From positions 2,698,798-2,762,797 of the forward strand of contig HG934468.1 in the NCBI GenBank assembly GCA_000723505.1: 64,000 bases of DNA. The letters are read 5' to 3'. The notes beneath the pieces are model-generated. The model saw nothing but the letters and a program-made list of their open reading frames with translations, was not told where the DNA came from and did not search any database. The position numbers were made by a program, and so were the translations under genes. Positions 8,474-17,439 of this stretch are shown here, in pieces (the first letter of the stretch is position 1; every line of letters begins with the position of its first letter). The stretch comes from Mucinivorans hirudinis. GTDB taxonomy: Bacteria > Bacteroidota > Bacteroidia > Bacteroidales > Rikenellaceae.

Positions 8474-9618
8474 AGCTTAAATCTAATTATAACAATTAAT
8501 GGATTTTCAATCAAATTATATTGAGCTACCTCTTCTTTGATTTTGTTGACAATAAATCTTTGCATGGCACCATGCTCAGCCACAGTATCATAGTCCAATA
8601 AAGCCATTGGCTGTACGATATAGTAGAAATAGCTTTCATCTGCACCCATCATCATAATGGTTGAGCGGTCGGTAGGAACATCTACCCACCTTATTCCATT
8701 TTTTGTATCCAAGTTGTAGAGATAGTTATGTTCTGTGGTCGCGTCAGCAGCCTTGAAATATAGAAACTTGCCGCTCTCGTGAAAATATATCGGAAGTTTG
8801 TAATATGGGGCAGACATATATTTACCCAAATTTTGCTCTGCTTGTTCAAAGTAGTAGCTCTTTGGAATATTTTCCGCTCCAAAATCTATTTCAAATGCCG
8901 GAATTATCGAATCACCTACCATTCTCCACACTACATTATTGTTGTTCTGGGGACGGAGAAGGTAGCTATTTTTACCTTGTGTGATGTTAGCTATTGTGAA
9001 CGAAATATCCTCTCTATTAACAAACTCCCCATTTACATTTCCATCTCTATCTATCAGATAAAGCATCGGGTTTTCTTTTTGTAAATCTTTTAGGTTCGGT
9101 GGATAAGTATTGAACAGAAATACTCCACCTTCAGTTGCAGATGCTATTCCATCGAATGGCAGGCTTATTTTTGGTTCTATCTCCCGATAATAAAGGGAGT
9201 CTGTTATTTTATAACATCTAACTCGCACCCCATCAAGCAATAATAGTTCTTTTTTATCTTCTGATAGTGCTATATCTTCAATTCGTATATACTCTCGTGG
9301 TCCACGCCCTCGTCGAGCGATTTGTCTGTGTGGACTGCCATCTTTTTTTAATGCTGTTAGGGGAGTCATATTACCAATGATGAAAATATTTTCATCATTG
9401 TCAATAACCATTTTAGTAACATCTGCAACCAAGTTGCCAATAGTATCTTTTATTAGTATGATATTAACATCCTCTACATAAGGTGTAATATCAACCACAT
9501 TTTGTGTTTCACCAATAGGCGATAATAACATTGCGCCATCCTGTGTCTGCATTTTTGATTGCTGTCCACAAGAACAAGCAATAAAAGCTATTATAAGCAG
9601 GTGGAAATTTCTTTTCAT
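8470..9618 (-). CDS. Lipoprotein, six-bladed beta-propeller (first gene of operon)
   Basis: A 382-residue protein starting MKRNFHLLIIAFIACSCG, with a lipobox around IACSC. Blade-like segments such as ENIFIIGNMTPLTALKKDG and a RRGRGPREYIRIEDIAL loop match the 6-bladed beta-propeller lipoprotein family; the GRGPREY loop has a counterpart (GRGHGEYIEISDF) in the interrupted gene at 13917-14107. It is the first gene of the run 9618 to 3793 on the minus strand. The binding partner is unknown. Confidence 0.8.
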   Translation of the reverse strand: MKRNFHLLIIAFIACSCGQQSKMQTQDGAMLLSPIGETQNVVDITPYVEDVNIILIKDTIGNLVADVTKMVIDNDENIFIIGNMTPLTALKKDGSPHRQIARRGRGPREYIRIEDIALSEDKKELLLLDGVRVRCYKITDSLYYREIEPKISLPFDGIASATEGGVFLFNTYPPNLKDLQKENPMLYLIDRDGNVNGEFVNREDISFTIANITQGKNSYLLRPQNNNNVVWRMVGDSIIPAFEIDFGAENIPKSYYFEQAEQNLGKYMSAPYYKLPIYFHESGKFLYFKAADATTEHNYLYNLDTKNGIRWVDVPTDRSTIMMMGADESYFYYIVQPMALLDYDTVAEHGAMQRFIVNKIKEEVAQYNLIENPLIVIIRFKL

Positions 9619-9789
9619 AATAATCTTTGTTTTGAATTTCGGTAATATTTCAGTGTTAACGAAAAATTGAGGATTGTCTTCGTATGTTATTTATTATTAG
9701 AGTATTCCAAGCTGAATTATAGTGCAGCTATTTGAAATACAACAACTTTTTGTCATTGAGGTCTCGACCCGCAGTCTTAAAAATAAAAT

Positions 9790-10350
9790 TAGACGGACAA
9801 CTCTTTAATCCTCAATAAGATTGCGGATCAAGCCATCAATGACAACCAAGATGAATTTAGCCTAAGCAACACCGCAACTCTATCAAAAATGTGGTCGCCA
9901 GTCAGGCAGCAGCCTACTGCTATATGCAAACAACTGGGCAGAGAGAGAGTAACAGGTTTTGGAGCAGTGAATTACTTAACAGGGCAACTGACTGTAAACT
10001 TCGAGGAGAAAGGTAACGCTCAGACTTTCAAAAAGCACCTTCGCAAAATCCTAAACGACTATCGAGATAAAACGCAGATAATTATCTATGCAGACAATGT
10101 GAAATTTCATCACGCCAAAGCACTGGATGGATTCCTGAAAGCACACCCAAAGTTGCAACTCAGATTCTTGCCTGCCTATTCTCCAGATATGAATCCTGTC
10201 GAGAGGGTGTGGTGGTATATGAGAAAACACATCACTCACAACAGATATTTGTCTTCTATCAAAGAACGTATTGACAAATTTTGGCAGCTATTCTCATTTG
10301 CTCTGAAACCAAACGACAAATTAAAAACTATTTGTGTAATTAATTATTAG
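9790..10350 (+). pseudogene. IS630-family transposase, N-terminally truncated
   Basis: The open frame runs from about 9790 with no start and encodes about 185 residues of DDE_3-type transposase: DEFSLSNTATLSKMW (first Asp), IIIYADNVKFHHA (second Asp) and YSPDMNPVERVWW (Glu). The HTH half of roughly 150 residues is missing, so it is a remnant. An ATG at 9889 opens the C-terminal 153 residues. The ISL3 element at 10355 inserted at its stop codon: the 8-base target duplication TTAGAATT includes the TAG. Confidence 0.85.
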
Positions 10351-10354
10351 AATT

Positions 10355-11615
10355 GGTTCTACTGGTTTTCGTGTGGGTAAAGTTTGAGGTTTGCATTGAA
10401 GAATAGTATTGCGATTCTGAAGTTTTCAAATTTACGGTATCCTCTGCCGATTCTTTTTATCTCTTCGATAGAGCTGTTTAACCTCTCTGCCCTTGCATTA
10501 CTTGCGCCAGTTAGTATCGCATTTACAATTCCTTTTTTATGCCTGTCAAACATTTCTACTACTTGGTTTATCTCAGGTATATTTACCCTTAATGCGTTCT
10601 GTTTCCAAAACATATATATTGATAATGCACTTTGATAGTTTTCTTGCCGAAACTGAATATCTCTAAAATTCTCCTTCACTTGCCAAGCCCGAGATACCTC
10701 GTAATTTGCTCCCCGTATAGCCTCGAAAGTCGCATACTGCTTATCTGTAAAATTATTTGTGTCCTTGAGCCACAAATACTTAGTTCGTTTCAAATCTTCG
10801 TGTAACTTAACCTCTCGGCGACGTACCTTATCAACAGCCTTATTCAAATAACCGACCAAATGAAAATTATCGTGGCAGTGCAATGCTTGCCCAAAATACT
10901 CCTTTGCTGCGTAAATATAAGGATCCCACATATCGGTGCATATTCGCTCTACTGCCCCTCGCTGCTCCTCAGATAAACCTTTAATACACAAATTATCAAC
11001 ACTTTCCTTTGTCCTGCCTTTACTAACCTCTATCACAATTCCGCTCAACTCATCCGATAAAATTGATGCGTACTCGTGACCACGACTTATAGCTTTCTCG
11101 TCAATGCTAACATATTTATATAGCTCATCACTATCTCGCAATGCCATACCGCGCTCTACTGCTCGGTGCATCACGCGATGTACTTGGTCAAAACTTATAC
11201 GCAATAACCTTGCCGTACCACTCTGACTCTTGGTTACTTGCAAAGTCTCTATCGTTTTTTTTCGAGCAAAGTGGTCATACGTTCCAATGGCGCTGACCAC
11301 GGTACGCCCAAGCTTACTACCTTGTCTCCAACAATATAACGCGGAATACGGGCAACAAGGTAACTCTTATATTGCCACAAATCCAAGTGTCGCCACTCTC
11401 GAACTGAACGATAGTCATAGATAGGATAACTTATACCATCAATAATTACCACTTCATTGTTATAGACAAGCTCAATACGAACTTCCTCGTTTTGCTCGTC
11501 GATGTCTACACTGCCTATAGACCAATCACTACTCCTAGGCAATAATAATTTACTCAATACTTCGGTTGCTGTCATTCGGCAAAGATAACTATTCTCACAC
11601 GAAATCCTGTAGAAC
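10355..11615 (-). mobile_element. Complete ISL3-family insertion sequence
   Basis: A 1261-bp element. Terminal inverted repeats of about 25 bp match at 21 positions (left begins GGTTCTAC at 10355, right ends GTAGAACC at 11615). The flanks are an exact 8-bp direct repeat, TTAGAATT, at 10347-10354 and 11616-11623, the usual ISL3 target length. It contains one transposase split by a frame change. The intact ends and perfect duplication indicate a recent insertion next to the IS630 remnant. Confidence 0.93.
10359..11575 (-). CDS. ISL3-family transposase, probable -1 frameshift fusion
   Basis: Two overlapping frames encode one transposase. Frame one (11575-11249) gives 108 residues with an IPRYIVGDKVVSLGVPW region. 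Frame two (from 11300) gives 313 residues with DDE residues in YVSIDEKAIS, ICTDMWDPY and SNARAERLNSS. The frames join smoothly if the ribosome slips back one base on an A8 run (minus strand; plus 11255-11262), giving LLEKK then TIETLQV. Programmed slippage on A runs is well known for other IS families. A simple inactivating indel in the homopolymer is the alternative. Confidence 0.75.
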
Positions 11616-11696
11616 CTTAGAATTTATATAAGAAAGAATATCAAAATCACTCTTAACCATTCATATTGACGCATTAATTAATTGTAGTCCTATTTT

Positions 11697-12461
11697 TTAT
11701 TTTGATAACTTATTAAAAAACAACACAGGATTATCATACTCGGATAGTATTTTGGCAAAATTTGAATCTCTTTCCAATACTAAAACTGGTGGAACTGCCA
11801 TCACTACCCAATCATCATAAATTGCCAAAGGAGGGAAGGACAAGAATGGCACCACATGGTCAATCTCATCAGCTATACGGACGAGTTTAACTTGCTTATC
11901 CTTTCGATTTATTTTAGCAATATGCCATCTTTTACCTAAGTCGCTATAAAATATTGGAAATGTGATGAAAATAAAATCATCTGTCGTATATATTATCTCT
12001 ATTCTTTGAACTAACTCTTGATTTTGCAACCTATCTAAAGTCTGAATAGATGGGACTCCTTTTTCTTTCTCTTCAAAATTGACTTTTGTGTTAAAATTAA
12101 AGGAAAATATGGCATCTAATGAATTATCATTCAATAAATAAACCGAATTATCGAAGTCTTTTGTTATTAGCATTTGACCAGAATTTGTCGGATTGAAAGG
12201 AGTAATTGTAGAAAGATAAAACTCAACATCCGGAAAATTATCGAAACTCTCTACTACTGTGTTATCTATGTAATTATATAGAGTAAAATTTTTTCCGCTT
12301 TTATTTGCACATTCTGAAGACATAAAAGCCAACTTGTCATCAATAATGTAGAAATGAGAATAGAAATCATCTAAATTATAATTCTCAACAAAATTCCCAT
12401 TCGTTGTATATTTATTCAATTTCTTACTTGACCTATCTAATACATACAAATGCGAATTATA
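11697..12461 (-). pseudogene. C-terminal part of interrupted propeller gene
   Basis: About 255 codons from YNSHLYVLDRSSKKLNKY to the stop at 11697, with the beta-propeller repeat style of the neighbouring lipoproteins. The reading frame enters from the IS5-type element at 12462, and the 5' part lies on its other side at 13917-14107. Joining across the target duplication restores the frame as DFNLY-NSHLYVLD. An apparent start MAFKG is inside the insertion sequence and is not the native start. Confidence 0.85.
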
Positions 12462-13916
12462 TAGTCGCCCCTTAAAAGCCATTCAACACGCTGATTTATT
12501 GTAAATTAATAGTAATTATTTTTGGATTAGTCTGCAATTTTTCGTATCTTTGTGTTATAAACCTTGCAAAATTGAGCTATGTTACCACGCCCCAAAGATA
12601 CTCTGCAAAGCAGCCTTTTCTTCGACCTTAGAAGCACCTTAAACCACCGCCACCCGCTCTTCCAACTCGCCAACAAAATCGACTGGGCGATGTTTGAGCG
12701 AGAGTTTTCGCCACTCTACTCACCGGATAAAGGAGTCGAAGCAAAGCCAATACGACTGATGGTTGGATTGCTGATACTAAAACATATACGCAATGTTTCG
12801 GACGAAAGTGTTGTAGAGCAGTGGAGCGAAAATGTATATTATCAATACTTCTGTGGAGGTACTGAATTTGTCGCGGCACAACCTATTGATGCGAGTAGTT
12901 TAGTGCATTTTCGCCACAGAATTGGCGAGGCTGGGTTTGAGTTGATTTTGGCAGAGAGTATCCGCGTGAATGATGATGTAGATTTCGACAAGCCGCAAGT
13001 TGTTTTTGTAGACACGACTGTACAAGAGAAGAACATAACATATCCCACTGATGCTAAGTTACATAAGAAGATAGTTGAGAATTGCAGAGGTATAGCTGCA
13101 AAATCGGGTGTTACCCTTCGTCAGAGTTATGCTCGGGTTGTCAAGGCGTTGAATAGAGATATCCGTTTTAATAAAAAGCAGAGCAAGGCAGCTCGCCGTA
13201 AGCTCAAGTGCATAGCAGGGCGATTGGTCAGGGAGTTAGATAGAGAGTTGCCTTTGGAATCATTACACAGAGAGCAGATAGATTTGTATAAGAGAGTTTT
13301 ATCTCAGACTAAAGATAGTAAGAACAAGGTATATTCATTGCACGAGCCTAGTGTTTGTTGCATCTCTAAGGGTAAGGAGCACGAGAAATGGGAGTTTGGG
13401 AACAAGGTTTCTGTGGCGTACAATGAAGATGGATTGATAGTTGGGGCGTTGTCGTTTCGTAATGAGTATGATGGGCACACACTTTTGCCTGCTATTGAGC
13501 AGGTTGTACGATTGAATCATCGCCCTATAAAGATTGTTCCGTGCGACAGGGGTTACAAGGGTGTTTCACAGGTTTTGGGTATTCCTGTTTTGATACCGAG
13601 CAATGGTAAGGGCTGTAAGAGTGAGTATGAGCGAAAGAAGCTGAAGAAGTTGTTCGCGCAAAGAGCAGGTATAGAACCAATTAATGGGCACTTAAAGAGT
13701 GACCACCGGATGGGTCGTAACTTTTACAAAGGTATATTTGGTGATAATATCAATTCTATGCTCGCCGCCGCCGCATTCAACTTCAAAAGAGCTATGAATG
13801 TTCTTTTGGACTATATTTTGCGATGGATATCACAGCTATTTGAACAAAATATCTCCATAAAACCCCAAAACTAAAAGAACCCTGAAAACGAAAATGCCCC
13901 TTTTAAGGCACGACTA
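12462..13916 (+). mobile_element. IS5-type insertion sequence interrupting a propeller gene
   Basis: A 1455-bp element. The inverted ends TAGTCGCCCCTTAAAAG (left) and the complement of CTTTTAAGGCACGACTA (right) differ at only two of 17 positions. A short target duplication TATA (within a shared CTATATA) flanks it at 12458-12461 and 13917-13920. The propeller reading frame is restored when the element and one duplicate are removed. It encodes one complete DDE transposase. Confidence 0.88.
12579..13874 (+). CDS. IS5-type transposase (DUF772 N-terminus, DDE_Tnp_1)
   Basis: A 431-residue transposase. The N-terminal DUF772-like region (IRLMVGLLILKHIRNVSDE, then SSLVHFRHRIGEAGFE) is followed by a catalytic core with VFVDTTVQEKNI (Asp), IVPCDRGYKG (Asp) and GIEPINGHLKSDHRM (Glu). 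Full length with no internal stops, so probably functional. It lies inside the IS bounded by 17-bp inverted ends. The promoter motif TATCTTTGTG lies about 30 bases upstream of the ATG. Confidence 0.9.
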   Translation: MLPRPKDTLQSSLFFDLRSTLNHRHPLFQLANKIDWAMFEREFSPLYSPDKGVEAKPIRLMVGLLILKHIRNVSDESVVEQWSENVYYQYFCGGTEFVAAQPIDASSLVHFRHRIGEAGFELILAESIRVNDDVDFDKPQVVFVDTTVQEKNITYPTDAKLHKKIVENCRGIAAKSGVTLRQSYARVVKALNRDIRFNKKQSKAARRKLKCIAGRLVRELDRELPLESLHREQIDLYKRVLSQTKDSKNKVYSLHEPSVCCISKGKEHEKWEFGNKVSVAYNEDGLIVGALSFRNEYDGHTLLPAIEQVVRLNHRPIKIVPCDRGYKGVSQVLGIPVLIPSNGKGCKSEYERKKLKKLFAQRAGIEPINGHLKSDHRMGRNFYKGIFGDNINSMLAAAAFNFKRAMNVLLDYILRWISQLFEQNISIKPQN

Positions 13917-14107
13917 TATAGGTTGAAGTCGGAAATTTCTATATACTCACCATGACCTCTGCCCATTCTATGTAATTTTGAAATAAACTTTCCATTCCTG
14001 TCAAAAATGAAAATTGAATGTTGCCTTTTATCCAATATGGTGATATTAGTGTTATTTAGCCTTAGTTGGTCGATATTTCCAACCACACTTTGCTCTGTCT
14101 ATAATAC
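13917..14107 (-). pseudogene. N-terminal fragment of interrupted propeller gene
   Basis: The minus-strand frame TEQSVVGNIDQLRLNN...GRGHGEYIEISDFNLY is typical of an early blade of the local propeller family. It is cut upstream at about 14101-14107 by the IS3 remnant, which removed the signal peptide, and downstream by the IS5-type element. With the piece at 11697-12461 it makes one dead gene that once continued the minus-strand locus upstream of 9618. Confidence 0.8.
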
Positions 14108-14427
14108 TCCCCCAAAATAGGACAGCAGTTTAAGCTATAATTTGGTTATCTTTGGTCTCATAAAAAATGAGACAAACTATGAGGAAAAAGATTTCGGCAG
14201 AGACCAAAGCGGCAGTAGCCTTGGAAGCTATCAAGGGCTTGAAGACAGTCAATGAGATTGCTTCGATTTATGAAGTTCATCCGACGCAGGTTGGGGTATG
14301 GAAGAAGCAGTTCAAGGAGGGAGCGACCGCCATTTTCTCGACTGACAAGGAGCGTAAAGTCAAGTCTGATGAGCAGGTAGAGAACAATCTTTATCGCAAG
14401 ATTGGTCAGCTTGAGATAGAGAACGAG
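14101..14427 (+). mobile_element. IS3-family remnant (5' end and truncated orfA)
   Basis: The left end resembles IS3-family termini (ACTCCCCCAAAATAGGACA). It is followed by orfA from ATG 14167, encoding about 87 residues of an HTH_Tnp_1 protein (KISAETKAAVALEAIKGLK, HPTQVGVWKKQF). The frame stops inside IS1 copy 1 at 14428, right after KIGQLEIENE, so the rest of orfA and all of orfB are missing. The left end also truncates the propeller gene. Confidence 0.82.
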
Positions 14428-15253
14428 GGTAGTGTTGCGAATTAGCTGAATTATGTTTATCTTTGAGGTATAAAACTCGGAGAAAATGAGACACGTAAAA
14501 GTAGTTAGCTGCCCATTTTGCGGTAGCGAAGATTTACAGAAGAATGGACATAGCCCCAATGGCACTCAAAGGTGGAAATGTAAGACTTGCGGGAAGTTTT
14601 TTCAGCTATCTTTTAAGAACAAAGGGCGCCTGCCAGACGTAAAAAGGACGATAATCACAATGATCACCAATGGGAGTGGAATACGTGATACAGCAAGAGT
14701 TTTAGGGATAAGTCCTCACACGGTAATAGGTGAGGTTAAAAAAAACTCCAAGCGAAATTAACCCCTATTTATTAGACAAGGTTGAGGCAGGCTTACTCAG
14801 GGAGCTTGATGTTGAAATAGCTTATAATGTTGAAATGGACGAATTTTGGAGTTTTGTAGGCAACAAGAAAAATCGTCGTTGGACTTGGTACGCCATCGAC
14901 CGCAGCAGCGGATTAGTAGTAGCTTGGCAGAACGGCAAGCGTGATAACGAAACCTGTAAAAAGTTGCTTGATAAAATGAAATGTTTCCCAATAAATAGGT
15001 ATTTTACTGATGATTGGGAGTCTTATTCAAGTCTGTTACCTGCGGGCAAACACGTTATCAGTAAGGCTTACACTTGGAAAATTGAGCGATTGAATTTAAC
15101 ATTTAGAACGCACCTGAAAAGGCTTTGCCGAAAGACAATTTGTTTCTCAAAAAGCGAGCAAGTGCACGACAAACTGATAGGAATATACATCGAAAACAAC
15201 CTCTACCAAAGAACACCATAAATATACCAATTCAGCTAATTTGAAACACTACC
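14428..15253 (+). mobile_element. IS1-family element, copy 1
   Basis: An 826-bp element bounded by imperfect inverted ends (GGTAGTGTTGCGAATTAGC on the left; complement of GCTAATTTGAAACACTACC on the right). Its encoded proteins are identical to copy 2 (20611-21436). The left flank (AGAACGAG) and right flank (AAGAAACT) do not match, so this copy has no target duplication of its own. Instead the right flank is the exact reverse complement of the flank right of copy 2, showing rearrangement. Confidence 0.9.
14486..15221 (+). CDS. IS1 transposase InsA/InsB' (frameshifted), copy 1
   Basis: InsA (14486-14761, 91 residues) has a zinc-ribbon CPFCGSEDLQKNGHS...CKTCGKFF and an HTH. InsB (frame from about 14730) has the DDE-type core with VEMDEFWSFVGNKKNRRW and FTDDWESYSSL. 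The frames overlap at an A8 run (14738-14745), the classical place for -1 frameshifting that makes the InsAB' transposase. Both frames are intact. Confidence 0.88.
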
Positions 15254-15331
15254 AAGAAACTCAACCGTGATATGGAAAATCTATCGGCACAGTTGGACAA
15301 TATTCAAGAGTACAGTAATGTTGCCATTTAA
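15254..15331 (+). pseudogene. Displaced C-terminal end of the IntDOT-type integrase
   Basis: A plus-strand frame beginning AAGAAACT and reading KKLNRDMENLSAQLDNIQE...VAI then TAA. This is the natural tail of Bacteroidota tyrosine integrases. It joins in frame to the integrase body at 21437-22602 (minus strand), which ends with the same AAGAAACT beside IS1 copy 2. The joined gene is 1236 nt, encoding 411 residues. Confidence 0.93.
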
Positions 15332-15343
15332 TTTACGACCACT

Positions 15344-15694
15344 ATGAAAAGAGGAACGATAACCATCCACAGAAATAGCGTTACGGTGAATGGTAACGTG
15401 TGGATGTCCGATTTTGAAATCGCAGAACTGTTCGGGGTAACGCTTGCGGCGGTTAGTAGCAATATCAAATCTATCTTCAAAACAGGCGTATTGAAAGAGT
15501 ACTCCGTCAGCCGTTATATCCGTTTGGAGAACGGCAACCGAGCGGATGTCTATAATTTGGAGATGATAACCGCTCTTGCTTTCAGGCTCAACAGCCTCCC
15601 GGCATCAACCTTTCGGGAGTGGTTGATAAAAAGAGCGGCAACCGCCACCCCGCCCATCATTCTTCAGGTGGGGCGTGATAGCTTTCTATGCTAA
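15344..15694 (+). CDS. RhuM-like putative DNA-binding protein
   Basis: A 116-residue protein. Residues about 18-45 (VWMSDFEIAELFGVTLAAV) form an HTH similar to the N-terminus of RhuM/virulence-type proteins, followed by ADVYNLEMITALAFRLNS, the conserved second motif of that family. It lies directly downstream of the integrase tail. The gene is short compared with RhuM (about 330 residues) but is complete, ending just before a strong bidirectional terminator. Regulatory function is inferred. Confidence 0.6.
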   Translation: MKRGTITIHRNSVTVNGNVWMSDFEIAELFGVTLAAVSSNIKSIFKTGVLKEYSVSRYIRLENGNRADVYNLEMITALAFRLNSLPASTFREWLIKRAATATPPIILQVGRDSFLC

Positions 15695-15737
15695 ACGAGA
15701 ACAGGCAAACCATCACACGGTTTGCCTGTTCTCGTTT
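15693..15737. terminator. Bidirectional terminator between convergent genes
   Basis: A perfect 19-bp stem, AAACGAGAACAGGCAAACC (15693-15711) with its exact complement (15719-15737), around a 7-base loop. It lies between the convergent gene ends at 15694 and 15737. The arm ends in TTT on the plus strand and, by symmetry, on the minus strand. Confidence 0.85.
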
Positions 15738-16033
15738 TAACGCATCGCCTTTTTGTAGTTCTCGTCGAGCATCTGTTGAATATCGGTCTCACGGTAGAGT
15801 ACCTTTCCTCCGAAAAGGATAAAGGGCAGTTTTCGGTCGTTTCTGTACTCTTGTAAGGTGCGGCGGCTGACCTTTAGCCGCTCGGCTACCTCCTTGTCGG
15901 TCAGATACCGCTCCCCATTGAGTGGCGGGTGGTAGTTCTGTGCTAATTGGCTTACCTCCTTTGCCCCTTTGTGCAGAGCTTGCAGGGCAGTTGCGATACG
16001 CTCATCTTCTGCGGTTAATACTTTCTCATTCAT
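15737..16033 (-). CDS. HTH (MerR/excisionase-like) DNA-binding protein
   Basis: About 98 residues using the start MNEKVLTAEDE at 16033; a longer in-frame start at 16096 is less likely. The C-terminal part has YLTDKEVAERLKVSRRTLQEYRNDRKLPFI, an HTH_17/excisionase-like winged helix, followed by KVLYRETDIQQML. In CTnDOT-type elements such small proteins near the integrase act in excision (Xis) or its control. Convergent with the RhuM-like gene and separated from it by a terminator. Confidence 0.75.
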   Translation of the reverse strand: MNEKVLTAEDERIATALQALHKGAKEVSQLAQNYHPPLNGERYLTDKEVAERLKVSRRTLQEYRNDRKLPFILFGGKVLYRETDIQQMLDENYKKAMR

Positions 16034-16132
16034 TTTATTGTGGATTTTTGCATAAATTCTGTCGTCCCTCAGCAAATTGAGCAAGCTCATTTGCATTCGC
16101 TCCTAAGAATTTTGTGGTTTTTTAGTGAATCA

Positions 16133-16432
16133 CTACGGCGTATCCCGCTCCGTTCGGAACATATCTATCACGGGTAAGAAGCGTTCCACCTCATCGAGTT
16201 TGTAATAGAATTTTCGGTTGATTTGCGAAAATCCTATCAAGCGATTATCTCGGAGCGTCTGCAATGTCCTCTGGCTGATATGCAGCAGTCGGCACACATC
16301 CTGCCCATCGAGCCAGCGGCTCATCTTCTTGTCGTTGCATCGGTGATGCAGTGCGTTTACTTTCTCGGTGAGCGTAGCTACGCTCGTGAGCAACGCTTCA
16401 AAAGTCCTCTTCTCAATAATTACAACTTCCAT
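16133..16432 (-). CDS. HTH (excisionase-like) DNA-binding protein
   Basis: About 99 residues starting MEVVIIEKRTFEALL at 16432. The upstream in-frame extension to 16624 has no family-like sequence and overlaps a divergent gene's promoter region. The HTH is WLDGQDVCRLLHISQRTLQT, followed by FYYKLDEVERFL. Divergent from the HTH gene at 16645, so the ~210 bases between them probably contain both promoters. Confidence 0.75.
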   Translation of the reverse strand: MEVVIIEKRTFEALLTSVATLTEKVNALHHRCNDKKMSRWLDGQDVCRLLHISQRTLQTLRDNRLIGFSQINRKFYYKLDEVERFLPVIDMFRTERDTP

Positions 16433-16644
16433 ATCGGTTATGCTTTTTTTGATGCAAAGGTAGTCGGCAGACCTCTGCTTAGTGCCGATTTTAGCTCTGT
16501 GGCAGCTTGTGGCGTTGGGATGGAAGCAACTGTCCTTTTCACTCTCCCTTGCCGAGAAAAAAATCATCCACAGGTAGGCATAGACCTGTGGAATGCCCCC
16601 GTCCGATTGCGTGAACTTTGCCACGAAATCAAAAAGTTACGTGT

Positions 16645-16989
16645 ATGGAAGTTATCACAATTGAAAGTGCTGCCTACAAAGAATTGACAGCAAAACTCGA
16701 CCTCATAGCCGGGTATATCAGCAAGGCTATGATAAAGAAAAAGGCGAAGGCTGATATGTGGTTAAGCGGCAAGGAGCTGACCGCACTTCTGGGAGTCAGC
16801 CCCCGCACGCTTCAGCGAATGAGAGATAATAACAGTATTAATTACGCCATTTTTCGTGGAGCTTGCCGCTACCATATCTCCGAGGTGGAGCGGCTCATTG
16901 CGGAGAGCCTCTACACCTGCGACCCGACCACGCTGGAGGAGTTCAAGCGAAACTACGGATTACGAACAAGGGGGAAGAAAAGGAGATGA
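16645..16989 (+). CDS. HTH (excisionase-like) DNA-binding protein
   Basis: A 114-residue protein starting MEVITIESAAYKELTAK; an ATG nine codons earlier is possible. The HTH region is WLSGKELTALLGVSPRTLQR and ends with the CRYHISEVERLI beta-wing motif. It overlaps the next gene by four bases (ATGA), suggesting translational coupling. N-terminal similarity to the divergent gene at 16133 (MEVVIIE / MEVITIE) suggests they are paralogues. Confidence 0.76.
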   Translation: MEVITIESAAYKELTAKLDLIAGYISKAMIKKKAKADMWLSGKELTALLGVSPRTLQRMRDNNSINYAIFRGACRYHISEVERLIAESLYTCDPTTLEEFKRNYGLRTRGKKRR

Positions 16990-17318
16990 GTATGCTGGAA
17001 TTAGAGACTTTCGAGAGGTGGATGCAGAAGATTATGGAGCGTTTCGACAGAAACGAGCAGCTAATCGCCTCACTCACGGGCAAGGAGTATAAGGAGGTGA
17101 AGTACCTCGACGGGGAGCGGCTATTGGATAATCAGGACTTGTGCGAACTCCTTAACACGAGCAAACGCTCCATTCAGCGTTACCGCAGTTCGGGTACGCT
17201 CAAGTATCAGATGCTTTGGCACAAGGTCTACTATAAGGAGTCGGATGTTCAGAAGTTTTTAGAGAGCCACTTCGAGGAGTTTAATCAGAAAAAGCAGGTG
17301 GCAAAAACCAAACGATAG
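16986..17318 (+). CDS. HTH (excisionase-like) DNA-binding protein
   Basis: A 110-residue protein starting MSMLELETFERWMQ, with AAGGAGATG sequence immediately upstream as a possible ribosome site. The HTH is LLDNQDLCELLNTSKRSIQR followed by KVYYKESDVQKFLESHF. Overlaps the upstream HTH gene by four bases, so the two form a pair, as in the Xis2c/Xis2d arrangement of CTnDOT. The specific assignment is inference from position. Confidence 0.76.
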   Translation: MSMLELETFERWMQKIMERFDRNEQLIASLTGKEYKEVKYLDGERLLDNQDLCELLNTSKRSIQRYRSSGTLKYQMLWHKVYYKESDVQKFLESHFEEFNQKKQVAKTKR

Positions 17319-17439
17319 AGCCACAAGCTACCATTCAGAAGCCACAAGCTGCCACACGCCTCACAACCCATTGTGCTCTATATCAAAGCCCTTACTTTCG
17401 TGGGCAATCACTATTTATTCATTAAAAAACTAAAAAGGA

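Noticed and set aside
14428-15253. Simple target-site duplication of IS1 copy 1
   Set aside because: Left flank AGAACGAG and right flank AAGAAACT do not match; the right flank instead matches the copy 2 flank in reverse complement.
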